Shown: positions 1 to 9,274, counted from the stretch's first letter. The stretch is 15,274 nucleotides of DNA from Goniomonas avonlea (GCA_003573635.1 QUTJ01031696.1:1-15274); one strand, 5' to 3'. Notes: generated by a model from the letters alone, not told the origin. A program made the numbers and translations.

Positions 1-799
1 GTCCTGTGCTCTCTCTCCCTCACACACACACACTCAGTGAAGCTTGTCAGAAGTGAAATCGGAGAACTGAGTGGGTATCTGTATGAGCAGCGGAGCGCCA
101 GTGTCAGGCGATATAGTTCCAATTCCTCTCGACCTGAGAGCAGGTCTCACGGGGAGCCGCGCCTGGCTCAACCTTGGACCAATGCTATCAACTGCACAGC
201 TGCGTGTCATCGCTGCGAATGATCCTCTTTGTGATACTTTCCCACCCACCCACCCACATGATTTCGCGGACACAAAGTGAAATGAATTCATTCTCGGTGA
301 GGGGGATCGTTATCACTAAAGGTTGGATAAGGTTATCCCGACCATTCACAAAAAGCGATTGTCTCCGTGTGCGTGCGTGCGAGCGATACAATAAAAGAAC
401 AGTTTCTCGCAAGGAAACGAAGCAGCGAGAGGCCACCGCTGAACGCTCTGGTCGGCACGATACCTGCATGAGCACGGCGACAGTCGCGGCCTCGTCGATG
501 TTGTCGGAGGTGTCTCCTTGCTCTCTGTGTTGTACAGAATTACAAGTCGCTCTCTGTGTTATAGACAGCATTACAAGCCGCAAATTGGCAGAACTGGATG
601 TCACACCCCACAGGTCCACCTTGACACCCAGTGTTTTCGTCTGCCTCTCCTGTAGCTCCGTCACTCGCCTGTCCCCCGTTGTCTCGTCGAGCTCTGGCAC
701 AACGGATTCTTCGCTCCTTACCCGCACAGTACCCCAAGAATTCAAAATGTTGTGCAAGCAATTATTATGCGGCACTGCCACAACCCTGTCGAGAGTGCC
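1..799. other. Gene-free 3' flank of the CHD gene
   Basis: The first 35 bases are CT/CA microsatellite. A CCCA run is at about 241-258. An imperfect tandem duplication of about 30 bp (CTCTCTGTGTT...ATTACAAG) lies at about 520-582. Open frames exist on both strands (minus 188-781; plus from 174), but neither translation resembles a known family. The plus one runs on antisense to CHD exon 18, so I do not call a gene. The 3' UTR and polyadenylation site of the CHD gene should be in the right part of this stretch. Confidence 0.5.
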
Positions 800-3700
800 C
801 TACCGTCGACTTAGCGCGTCTTCCAGAATCTCAGTGAGGCTCTCCATACACAACCGCTGCATCGCCTCCTTGGACAAATCACTGCGATCCAAGACCTGCT
901 GGAGCTTCTGGTGCAGCGGCAAGTTGGGCAGCACCTTTGCCCAGAAGTCGGGGTCGTCAAGAGCGACGTCGTCGGCCTTGTTTGACGAGGTGAACGACGC
1001 CCTCGAGAACGTGTCGCCGAGCGCATCCTTGCCGTTCTCGTGCACGACCCGTTTCGACCGCTCGAGAATGGTGTCGATGTCTTCGGCGCAGAACTTGGCG
1101 ATCTTCTCGTCGTCCGACGCGAGCACCGAGTACGCGCCCTTTTTCAAAAGCTCCTCGATCTCTTTGCGCTCCAACCCCTTGTTGCCGTTGGCCACACCGC
1201 CGATGACTGCCCTCTCGAGGCCAAGTTTGCGCGAGGCTCGCTGGAGCATGAACGCTTCGTACGTGTTCCCAGTCACGAGCCGGTACACTTTGACCTGCTG
1301 CTTCTGGCCGATGCGGTGGCACCTGCTGACGGCCTGAATGTCGTTCTGTGGGTTCCAATCGCTGTCAAAGATGAGAACGGTGTTGGCCGTCGCGAGGTTG
1401 ATGCCCTGCCCCCCGGCGCGAGTGCTGAGGAGGAACACAAACCGATCTGAGTCGGGTCGGGTAAAGCGATCCATAGCGGCCTGACGGTTGTTGCCGCTCA
1501 CCGACCCGTCGATGCGTTCGTACTTGAAGCCGCGCATCTCGAGGTACTCCTGGATCAGGTCCAGCATCATCACCATCTGCGAGAAGACCAGGATCTGCTG
1601 CTTGGACGAGGAGTTGGAGAGCTTCGTCAGTAGCTTGTCAACAAACACCATTTTGCCCGAACACTGTGTGAACAGATCATTCAACGGCGTCTTGTCCGTC
1701 TCCGCCTGCAGCTCTAGCCGGTCCCGCGCGCCCTTGATCAAAAACGGGTGGTTGCACACCTTCCGCAGCTCGATCATAATGTTCATCAGACTCGGGGCAG
1801 ACGCGCCCTTGTTCGCGGCCAAAAACTGCCGATTCCGTTCCATTATCGCTCTGTAATACTGTTTCTGTGTCTGCGTGATCTCAACGGTGACGAGGGTCTC
1901 CTCCTTAGGAGGAATGGACGTTTCAACGTGCTCCTTGTACCGCCTCAGCAAGTAGGGCTTCAGGTCGTCTTGCAACCTCACCGCCTGCCCGCTTAGGTCA
2001 GAATCGCCGAGTGCGTGCAAGCAACAGCCCTCCTTCCACGTGTTGCCAGAGCTGTGCCTTGAGACGGATGATCTCTCTGTCTTCTCGGATGATCTCTCTG
2101 TCTTCTCTCTCTGTCTCTGAGCTTGCTTTGATACGGATGATATCCTTCTCAACTCTGCCCGCCCCCTGTCCCCCGCAGAGTTGTCAAATGGATACATAGC
2201 TGTTGCTTCCTTGCCCAACACAGCACAGCGAAAACACGAAACGCGACAGTCAAGAAACTCCAGGTATCGCACAGACTAAAATGTGGCGCAGTAAAAAATA
2301 TACTTGCCTGGTCTGATTTCGCCTGGTCCGAATCGAGGGTGCCATACTTCGCCATGAACTCGTCCTTGTCACGAAATAACTTTTTGTCGATGACGGTCAT
2401 TAACGTGAACAGTTCCTGCAGTGGAGAGCAGAATTATAAAATTGCAGGTCGCGTTGGCACGCCACCACATCCTCCCTCTTGCCCGGCGGCATGGAGGACA
2501 AGGTGTGCACTGGCTGTGTCATCGGTGTGTGCGTGTGCCTGTCTGCGGCCAGTCTGGTTTGAATGCCTGTTTGGTGCTATTGACCAGAAAGTTTAGGTTC
2601 TCAATCAGACAAAGAACTCAACCAACGAGGTACTTGTCCGGTATGGATCACTGGCCAAAGCGCCACCGAGTCAAATGCCGGAGGGAAACGGGGTGTGAGA
2701 CATGGAGCAGTAATCAACGGGTGATTGTCGCTGCTTGTTTTCACCAGACCACCCAAATCCACGGCGATTTTTTGTGCACCTCGACATTGTTTTGCAGAGG
2801 CGTCCCAGAGAGGAGCACGTGGTGCTCACACTTGAGGTTGTCCACAACGTCGTACACCTTGGCATCACGGTTCTTGAGACGATGAGCCTCGTCAATTACA
2901 GCAGCCTGTGGTCAATGTCATCGTTGGAGTTCGGGGGAGCGATGCGGAGGGAATGCGTGCGGAGTGGGGAGGGATGCGGAGGGATGTGGAGGAGTGGGGA
3001 GAAATGCGGAGTGGATGCGGAGTGGAGATGCGGAGGAGTGGGGAGGGATGCGGAGGGATGCGGAGTGGGGAGGGATGCGGAGGGATGCGGAGTGGGGAGG
3101 GATGCGGAGGGATGCGGAGTGGGGAGGGATGCGGAGGCCTCTCCGCTTCCCCTCTCCACATCCCCTCTCCGCATTCCTCCCCACTCCGCATCCCTCCGCA
3201 TCCCTCCACTCCTCCGCATCCTCCACTCCACATCCACTCCGCATTTCTCCCCACTCCTCCACATCGGATGCGGAGAGGGGAAGCGGAGAGGGGATGCGGA
3301 GAGGGGATGCGGAGAGGGGAAGCGGAGAGGGGATGCGGAGTGGGAGGAGTGGGGAGGGATGCGGAGTGGGAGGAAGTCGGCTAGACACGGACGGTCACTC
3401 CACGGATACAGACCCGACACGTGCAAGAGGCTGTTGCCTTGAACAAGCAGTACCTTCCAAGCGATTTTTGTGAGGTGAGCCCGGTCAGTGAGAAGGGTCT
3501 CGTAGCTGCAAATGATGCCATGAAACTTGTTCTGACGAAGCGCGTGTCAGGGACACACACGCACGCGCGCACACAGATACAGACAGCCAGCACACACCCA
3601 CACACCCACACACGCAGACAGACAGACAAACAGGCACTCCGTCCCCCCCGTCCTCTCACTCTCGGCTGTGAAAATCTAAAGGTTAATGGCGTAGATACAT

Positions 3701-6700
3701 GTTGTCATCTCGGATGTGAGGATTTCGGCAGGAAAGAACCTCCCAACAGTGGGGTGTTGCACAAGATATCGCCCTCTTTCTATCCCAAGTTCAGCGAAGT
3801 GAGTGGGCTCGTGCCCCCGACTATGCGCTACTGGTCACCTAAATTGCCACCCAAAGGCAGTTTCAGGGAGAATAAAATATGTTTTGCGCGACAGGATACA
3901 AAAAATGCGGTGCAACGAGCAGCACCTCATTTGCCCTGCACATCTCGATCCTGAAGAAAATGAAAGCTAGCGGCACAGGTGGTACGCCAGAAAACAAGCG
4001 ACGTGTGCGGGTTGTGTCTGAGCAATCTTGGCGTGCGCTTGATTACGTGGTCCATGCATGCCCGAGCGTCTGATTCCTGTGTGGGCGCTCCACTGTCTGC
4101 TCCTCTGCGCCCACTCTCTCTGCTCCCCCACGCTGCGTCTTCTCCGCCCCCTCACTCCGTGGCCCCCCGCCCTCCCTCTGCTCTCCCAAATAACTGCACC
4201 TCCGCGGATGCCCTATTTAACGCCCCCAACCGCTTACCTTGCCGGGGACTCTTTTCCCATGCAGATCCAGTAATGGAAACTCGAACCGCCGAATGACCTC
4301 GCGGCATTGCGCATTCCCATGGTACAACACAAAATGCATGTCGGTCCAGGCCTCCGCTTCTCTGGCCCATTGGTTGAGTGTGGACAGCGGCGCCACGACA
4401 AGGAACGGTCCAGGGACTCGGTAAATAGTGCGGAGGCACTCCAGGAAGGCCATAGACTGTGTGGGGGCCAGCGTTAGCCAAGTGAATGAGAGCGGGGCAA
4501 GCATGTAGGAAAACAACGCCAACGGCAAGTGCTCCTGAATTCAACGAAGCTGTTGAAATTCGACCCTCGACACGACACACTCTATTACTGCAAGAAGCCG
4601 CACGCGACGAATTCAGGGGCATGCCACGTGTTTTTTTATTTTGCTTTGTCCTCGTGACAAAAAAACGATTTTGACGCAGGGATTTTGTGTGACGTTCCTG
4701 AAAGTGCTGTGTGAGGAAATTTAGGTACCTGGACAGTCTTGCCCAACCCCATCTCGTCGCCAAGGAGGGAGCTGCGGTTGTCACACCAGCATGACAGCAG
4801 CCAGTTGACGCCCTCGAGTTGGTACGGTCTGAGCACGTTGCCACCTTTGTACGTCGACCGCGTCTTTGCCGTACTGAAAGGGCGCTGGCGACGCGACTGC
4901 GGAGGGCCGCCGTGCTCCAGCTCAAGGGAAAGGCGAAAATGCCGCCCAATTGCCAGGTCGTCCTCGAGCTGGTCGATCTGCGACACGCGGGTGGGCATTG
5001 GCTGGGTCGCACAGCCTCGCTGCTCTAATCACAGCACTGCTCGCACAGCTGACCGCTGCTTTCCGTTCTCTGCTCTTAGCCGACAAACCACTGGGAACAA
5101 ACATATTCGGAGGGGAAGGATGCGGGATTTGGAATTGACAACAATCGCCATGCGTGTGACAAGATCGCGAACACTACATTACCTCCAACTCTCTGGCAAT
5201 CACCAGGCACCTATACCCGTCCATGCCAAACTCTCACCACCATCACCAAAACCTACACCGGCGCAGGGGCCAGAAGGCACCCTTCACCAAACACCACCAC
5301 CAAAACCGTAACCTTCAGGGTCCACGACACCGGGCTCCGCCACTAAAACCCATCACTGCAGGACAAGGGACCACTGCACCAGGCACTGCCACCCACACTG
5401 CCGCCGCCGCCGCCAACACGACAACAGCAAAGTCGTCACACACAAGGGACAATCCGCAGACAACGCCATCCGCGTTGTATCGCTTGTTGATTCCAAAATG
5501 CATCGAGCCAGGTCAAGTGCACACTCACTTTCTCCCAGGTCACGTCGCTATATGGCAGCCCGCGCCACTTGACCAAAACCTGGGCCTGGATGCCGTTCTT
5601 GTCCTTGTTCTCGCGGTAGCATATCACGCGCTCAACCTGGACAAAGAACGGAGTCGGAGGAGTGCACACGAACAACCGTTCACTCGGGCTCACTCAACAA
5701 ACAGACAGAACTCACTCAACAAACAGACAGAACGGAACCAACCGAAACATCAAGAGATTGAAATAAAATATTTCGGCAACTGGCCTAGTGGATATTATGC
5801 AGCGAGAGCGTGAGCGCTTGCGACTCACCTGCGAGAAACTCTCATCAAAGTATATCCCGTTAGCAATAGCGGCGGTGGCTTCTTTGTCGTCAGCCTTCTC
5901 GTCCTCCTCACGCATAAACCGCCGCAACATTCCAGAATCGATGTCGACTTCATCAGCCGATACCCAGGAAGCGTGGCGGTACGACCTGGCACACACAGTG
6001 TAAGCGTGGCGGTACGGCCTGGCAGAGGTGTGACACGGGTCGAGTCGTATCGGGAAGCCACAGCGGAGGGAAAGCGCACTTGTCTTAAATCTCGCACTTG
6101 TCTTAATGGCATCCGTGCTCTGGCAATATGGATCTACCGGTCTCTGTATGACCTAGTCTCCTCAACAGACTGAGACGCATGGGACCGACACTGGTGTGGG
6201 CTCCCCGCCCACACCGCGTCTCACACAGACACACACTCGAATCACACTGATTCGAGGCTCTCTTAAGGGTCAAACACAGGGTCATTCTGGTCGCGGGAAC
6301 AGATAAGGATCAAGCCAAAAGGATGGAACAGAATCGAAAATCTCGGGCCTTCGTACCTGTCACGCCATTTGACCAAGAACATTTCCACACTGCCGTCGTC
6401 CCTCTCTTCGACTCGCTTGCCCAGAATCTGCTCGCTCAAGAGGTCAGCCATCATCGCCCTCTTTTCATTTCATCAGAAAAATCCCGACGAGAACCTGCCC
6501 AGAGGTCCCTCCAAAAATGGCAAAGACTCTGCTCAGAGGTAAGAGCATTCTACTGGGGAAATATGACACGGCAGGTGCTGATTCGGCCCATTGCGCCACT
6601 CTTGGGCAAAATCGACAAACCGTGGGTGATCGGCACTGGCATCGGCGAAGATACCAAGGACCAGCCACCGGTAGTTGCTCTCAGCATACGCTTCCTCTGT

Positions 6701-8199
6701 TCATAACTCTTGCCAAGAGGCAGCATCTCATTCAGCAACCACGTGTTTGCTCTCTACAGCCACCCACCTTTTCCACAGGATTTTCTGCGCGCTGAGCACG
6801 AGCGCGAGCAACATCAGCTTCGAATACGTCACTGTCATCACCGCTCTCATCGCTGCCACTTTTCTTGCCCTTCTTTCCATTACTCTTCTTCTTTTGGCCT
6901 GGGGATATGGTCGTGAGGATCCCGCCACATGCAGATATCCCTCAATGTTCGGAATAGGGTTGAAGTGTCACCGGCATCGTGAGCGTGGAGGGGACACATG
7001 GATGGCTAAAGAGCACGTACCTCGCGGTATGACAGGCTGGGCGGCCTCAAACTTGGGTACGCATTCGGGGCAGAACCATTCGCCCTTGGGAACGTTCTTT
7101 AAGGGGGGGTCCAAACAATACAGATGATATCCCTGATCACATCCGTCGCACAAAAGCATGGACGCGTCGTTGCCGTCGAACTCGCACACGACACAGCGGG
7201 CGTCGGCGGCTGACTCGTCACCTTCATCTGGGCCGCTACCATCATCTCGGTCTTCATCAACCTCGTCTTCATCAACCTCATCCATTTCCTCATCTTCGCC
7301 ACAGCGTCAGCACCGGTCAAGATAATCATGCAAGCCTACCACTGCCGACACCCTCGGTGTCCTTGGTACAAGGATCACACAACCATCGCCTTGGAACTTT
7401 GACTTTGTCGAGTGGTGGGCTCAAGCAGTGCATATGATACGAGCTTGAGCATTTTCGGCAAGAAATAAGATCAACGGCCGAGTCGCTACTCTGACACGTT
7501 GCACATTGTGGCAATGGCACTGGAGCTTCATCATCCTCTGATACGTTGTGAGCAGCCGATTAACCACCGAGACAGGGCACCTGTCTCATCGTCACCGTCC
7601 ATGACGACATCTGGAACACATGATGATGCCAGATCAATAACCTCGCCTTTCTCTGCGGCACTAAACGGGATTCATCAGCCCATCTGCGGGTCATCTTGGG
7701 AAGCATCTCACCGCAGAAAAGCCCGAGCTTGTTTCAACGCCTGGGTATACGAAGCTGTCCCAGTTGCAACGGGGCGTTTAGACGCCCATGATGAGCAATG
7801 GGAAGGCAGAACCCATGCACTGGGGTTCAAGATCAGCCAAACGAAACTCTACAAGCGCGGGAAACAGCCTACAATTCGCCGGTGCCAAAAAATTGCACAA
7901 GGAACTTCCCAGGCGACTTTTGCCTCCTTGCCTCCTCATTTGCACGACTCTCATCGGCAATCTGGTCAGGCTTCAGAACGGATTCGGAGAGATATCAGAG
8001 TTATGGCCTTTGCACACCTGTGCTGGCCAAGGCGGGAAACCACGCAACTTGGCCCAAACAACCCGACCTGCACGTCGCCTCAACAAACAACCCAAACATA
8101 TTTTTTCTGGGAACAGTAGCAACAGCACAGCACCACAAAGGCAGGCTCACCGACGGCGAACTCATCATCCTCGTTCATTTGAGGCTCGTTAGCGTCCAT
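800..8199 (-). CDS. CHD-type SNF2 chromatin remodeller with N-terminal PWWP and two PHD fingers (18 exons)
   Basis: ATP-dependent nucleosome remodeller, nuclear by family. Exons I infer (minus strand): 8199-8151, 8067-8018, 7970-7873, 7819-7712, 7660-7581, 7537-7352, 7293-7021, 6898-6768, 6694-6554, 6460-6357, 5985-5829, 5636-5529, 4977-4729, 4456-4238, 3531-3454, 2905-2780, 2415-2308, 1984-800. They total 3450 nt, stay in phase and give 1149 aa ending in TAG. The ATG is directly preceded by an in-frame TGA. Domains: PWWP about 17-102 ([27 protein letters not shown]), PHD 140-185, acidic stretch 191-216, PHD 224-268, Lys/Asp-rich linker, chromodomains about 380-425 and 460-495, Walker A (GDEMGLGKT, Lys575), DEAH 682-685, SGTPLQNN, helicase motif VI RCHRIGQ 976-982. 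The post-helicase segment ([25 protein letters not shown]) resembles CHD6-9/Kismet, whereas paired PHDs are typical of CHD3-5. It stops without BRK or SANT/SLIDE domains. Boundaries of exons 8-10 and the start of exon 13 are the least certain. Confidence 0.9.
1985..2307 (-). other. GC-AG intron 17 of the CHD gene
   Basis: Exon 17 ends in CAG followed by gcaagtat, which is the usual consensus of GC-AG introns. The acceptor is gggcag at 1990-1985. Only this pairing joins the two reading frames (phase 0) and links the segment after SGTPLQNN to [13 protein letters not shown] four bases downstream (gtatat) would break the frame. The 323-nt intron also holds a perfect 2 x 21-bp tandem repeat at 2065-2106 within a CT-rich stretch. 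Confidence 0.7.
2065..2106. repeat. Perfect 2 x 21-bp tandem repeat in CHD intron 17
   Basis: The 21-bp unit beginning CGGATGATCTCTCTGTC occurs twice in tandem (2065-2085 and 2086-2106). It is followed by more CT-rich sequence and a partial third CGGATGAT at about 2134. Confidence 0.9.
2906..3453 (-). other. Intron 15 of the CHD gene, filled by a G-rich minisatellite with an inverted centre
   Basis: This 548-nt intron separates the exon ending ...LTKIAWK from the exon starting [12 protein letters not shown] (DEAH box). On the plus strand it carries GGATGCGGAG-type repeats (about 2941-3136), then a C-rich block of the reverse complement (about 3138-3265), then G-rich repeats again (3266-3375). 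The array has almost no stops in any frame, which creates several long but meaningless ORFs on both strands. Confidence 0.85.
2936..3375. repeat. Minisatellite with foldback structure
   Basis: Units are built from GGATGCGGAG(G) and GTGGGGAG on the left and AGAGGGGATGCGG on the right. The segment 2983-3080 matches the reverse complement of 3169-3265 with only about five differences by eye. The left part of the C-rich block (3138-3168) matches the reverse complement of the right-hand array. The turn at 3131-3146 reads gcggaggcctctccgc, an inverted repeat with a 4-base loop. The structure looks like an inverted copy of an array segment placed inside the array. Confidence 0.85.
3532..4237 (-). 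other. Intron 14 of the CHD gene
   Basis: The largest intron (706 nt). Its donor is AAG-gtaagc at 4237 and its acceptor is gtcag at 3532. Near the 3' end it holds a CA/GT-rich microsatellite stretch (about 3550-3630). I see no embedded gene in the remainder. Confidence 0.75.
4978..5528 (-). other. Intron 12 of the CHD gene
   Basis: The 551-nt intron begins gtgagt. On the plus strand its middle is rich in CAC/ACC/GCC triplets (about 5230-5430), including a short GCC run near 5400. The acceptor I chose is gtcgcag (4980-4978). An in-frame alternative at about 5015 would add roughly 12 residues, so the start of exon 13 is uncertain. No other gene is seen. Confidence 0.6.
5689..5732. repeat. Perfect 2 x 22-bp tandem repeat in CHD intron 11
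   Basis: The 22-bp unit beginning CTCACTCAACAAACAGAC is present twice back to back without mismatches (5689-5710 and 5711-5732). It lies in the non-coding part of intron 11 and looks like a recent slippage or template-switch duplication. Confidence 0.9.
5986..6018 (-). other. In-frame tandem alternative 3' splice site of CHD exon 11
   Basis: On the minus strand two acceptors with nearly identical downstream sequence lie 33 nt apart: ctgccag before GCCGTACCGCCACGCTT (exon would start at 6018) and gtgccag before GTCGTACCGCCACGCTT (start at 5985). The upstream site has the better pyrimidine tract. Using it keeps the frame and inserts 11 residues, repeating the YRHA segment of chromodomain 1. 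The downstream site gives the standard domain length, so I used it in the gene model. Confidence 0.6.
7021..7537 (-). other. Two PHD zinc fingers (CHD exons 6 and 7)
   Basis: Exon 6 (7537-7352) encodes CATC, CRKC, HMHC and WLCDPC, a complete Cys4-His-Cys3 PHD finger at residues 140-185. Exon 7 (7293-7021) encodes an Asp/Glu-rich linker and then CVVC, CDGC, HLYC and WFCPEC, the second PHD finger at residues 224-268. PHD fingers of this class read histone H3 tails (family knowledge). The order PHD-PHD-chromo-chromo-SNF2 matches Mi-2/CHD3-5 proteins. All eight zinc ligands are present in both fingers, so both should fold. Confidence 0.92.
7712..8199 (-). other. PWWP domain-coding exons 1-4 of the CHD gene
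   Basis: These four exons (8199-8151, 8067-8018, 7970-7873, 7819-7712) are too small to appear as long ORFs. Joined in phase 1, 0 and 2, they read a short acidic N-terminus, then [17 protein letters not shown], then [14 protein letters not shown] continuing into FAWV across intron 3, then a helix [10 protein letters not shown]. This is the full PWWP order: PWWP-type strand core, the FFG-x-x-E-x-AW strand and the C-terminal helix. PWWP domains bind methylated histone H3 (often H3K36me) together with DNA, so this probably targets the remodeller to marked chromatin (inference). Introns are 83, 47, 53 and 51 nt. The recovery of FAW exactly across a splice junction supports the model strongly. Confidence 0.85.
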
Positions 8200-8960
8200 T
8201 CACAAGCCCAAAGGCTTGCTTCCTCTCACTTTTGGTTGGAGGCCCTAACTTTCGTAATCACGAGCCCAGGCATGATCTGATGAGGATAAGGTTGGAGACT
8301 TGACACTGACACGGTCTGACCCAGCGGTCAAAGCGAGTCAAGCCATTATTTAATTTGATCTGGCTGCAAGATTTCGTTTGATTATTTGTCATTTCTTTTG
8401 TGGGGCAAGTAAAACCTTGCCAGTGTTGCAAAGAAAGGCTGTGCATTCAGAACTGCAAACATGCACTTCACCAGTGCCGAAAAGTTTTTTTTATTCCGGT
8501 ATAAGTTCGAAAGTATATGAGAGGTCGGCTCTGACCACAAAACAGCCACACGACCGTCCGCCCAAGGTCCAAGTCACCCCCAGTCGCTTGAAACCGCAAC
8601 GCCAAATCACACCACAGCCTCCACGACTGGCGAGAGTACATGCCAAAGGATGTATGTCATCACCCACGGCCTTCCAACCACGGACCCGCCACACATTGTG
8701 TAGCAGCGCCTCTCAGTCTATCGCGCCGCCCGCACGCCCGCATGGGCCGACACCATTTTGCATCGATACAGTTGTACATGTAGCTTCCTATCTACTGCCG
8801 TCGTACAGAACCGAGGGGCGGGATAACCTTATTACCAGCATTAGGCAGCCCACCGGCACGACGACCTGCTTGTGGGTACTGGGAGGAGGCTGAAGCACCC
8901 GAGTAAGCGTCGGCAAGGCGGGAGGAGGTGTTTTCCTTCTTACGGTTGCCGCTGCAGGCG

Positions 8961-9160
8961 CAAGGTGAGAGGCGGACGCGAGAGAGGAGCAAGGTGAGAG
9001 GACGCGAGAGAGGAACAAGGTGAGAGGCGGATGCGAGAGAGGAGCAAGGTGAGAGGACGAGAGAGGAACAAGGTGAGGACGTCAAGGCGAGAGGCGGACG
9101 CGAGAGAGGAGGTGAGAGGAGGCGAGAGGAGCAAGGTGAGAGGACGTGAGAGAGGAACAG
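8961..9160. repeat. GA-rich minisatellite
   Basis: Tandem units of 24-29 bp of the form CAAGGTGAGAGG(CGG)ACGCGAGAGAGGAG are repeated about seven times with small insertions and deletions. Units alternate between GAGCAA and GAACAA variants, which suggests a two-unit higher-order period. Each unit contains GGTGAG, which resembles a 5' splice donor on the plus strand. Confidence 0.85.
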
Positions 9161-9274
9161 GCAGCAAGACTGAGGCGGGGACAGGGCGACAGCAGAGAGA
9201 CGATTCTCCCACTGTGTGAGAGTGTGTTGAGCGAGCCTGAGGCTGGAGTGGAAGGACTAGAAGAGAGAGTCTCC

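Larger units (their letters stand above)
5529..6460 (-). other. Tandem chromodomains (CHD exons 10-12)
   Basis: Exon 10 (6460-6357) gives [12 protein letters not shown] and [11 protein letters not shown]. Exon 11 (5985-5829) continues [14 protein letters not shown], completing chromodomain 1. Exon 12 (5636-5529) gives [12 protein letters not shown] and [17 protein letters not shown], chromodomain 2. Both have the KW-x-(G/D)-x-x-Y/H-x-x-(S/T)W pattern characteristic of CHD chromodomains. Exon 11 ends in a classical gtgagt donor, as does exon 12. The 3' splice site of exon 11 is duplicated (see the separate entry). Confidence 0.88.

Noticed and set aside
188-781. Minus-strand open frame (197 codons) next to the CHD 3' end
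   Set aside because: No recognisable domain, no clear splice-supported context, and the opposite strand is open too. It could be chance; a transcript would be needed to call it.
174-1337. Long plus-strand open frame (387 codons)
   Set aside because: From about 800 onwards it is antisense to the certain CHD exon 18 and is open because of that exon's codon use. The rest is low-complexity Ser/Cys/Thr-rich sequence with no family resemblance.
2735-3473. Several ORFs of 120-235 codons on both strands
   Set aside because: They all come from the stop-poor GGATGCGGAG minisatellite in CHD intron 15; the proteins are repeats of RIPPHPS or MRRDAEW type with no biological pattern.
4152-5012. Minus-strand 286-codon ORF
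   Set aside because: It is an out-of-frame shadow of CHD exons 13 and 14 joined by intron sequence; the conserved SNF2 motifs are in another frame.
7778-7960. Reading RLADLEPQ as part of the PWWP exon
   Set aside because: An alternative splice model using this frame was tried. The model with a 53-nt intron restores FFGTGEFAWV and the correct phase, so this stretch is intron 3.
8378-8893. Plus-strand 171-codon ORF between CHD and MOK
   Set aside because: Composition is random-like, with no domain, no supporting splice sites and no good start context.
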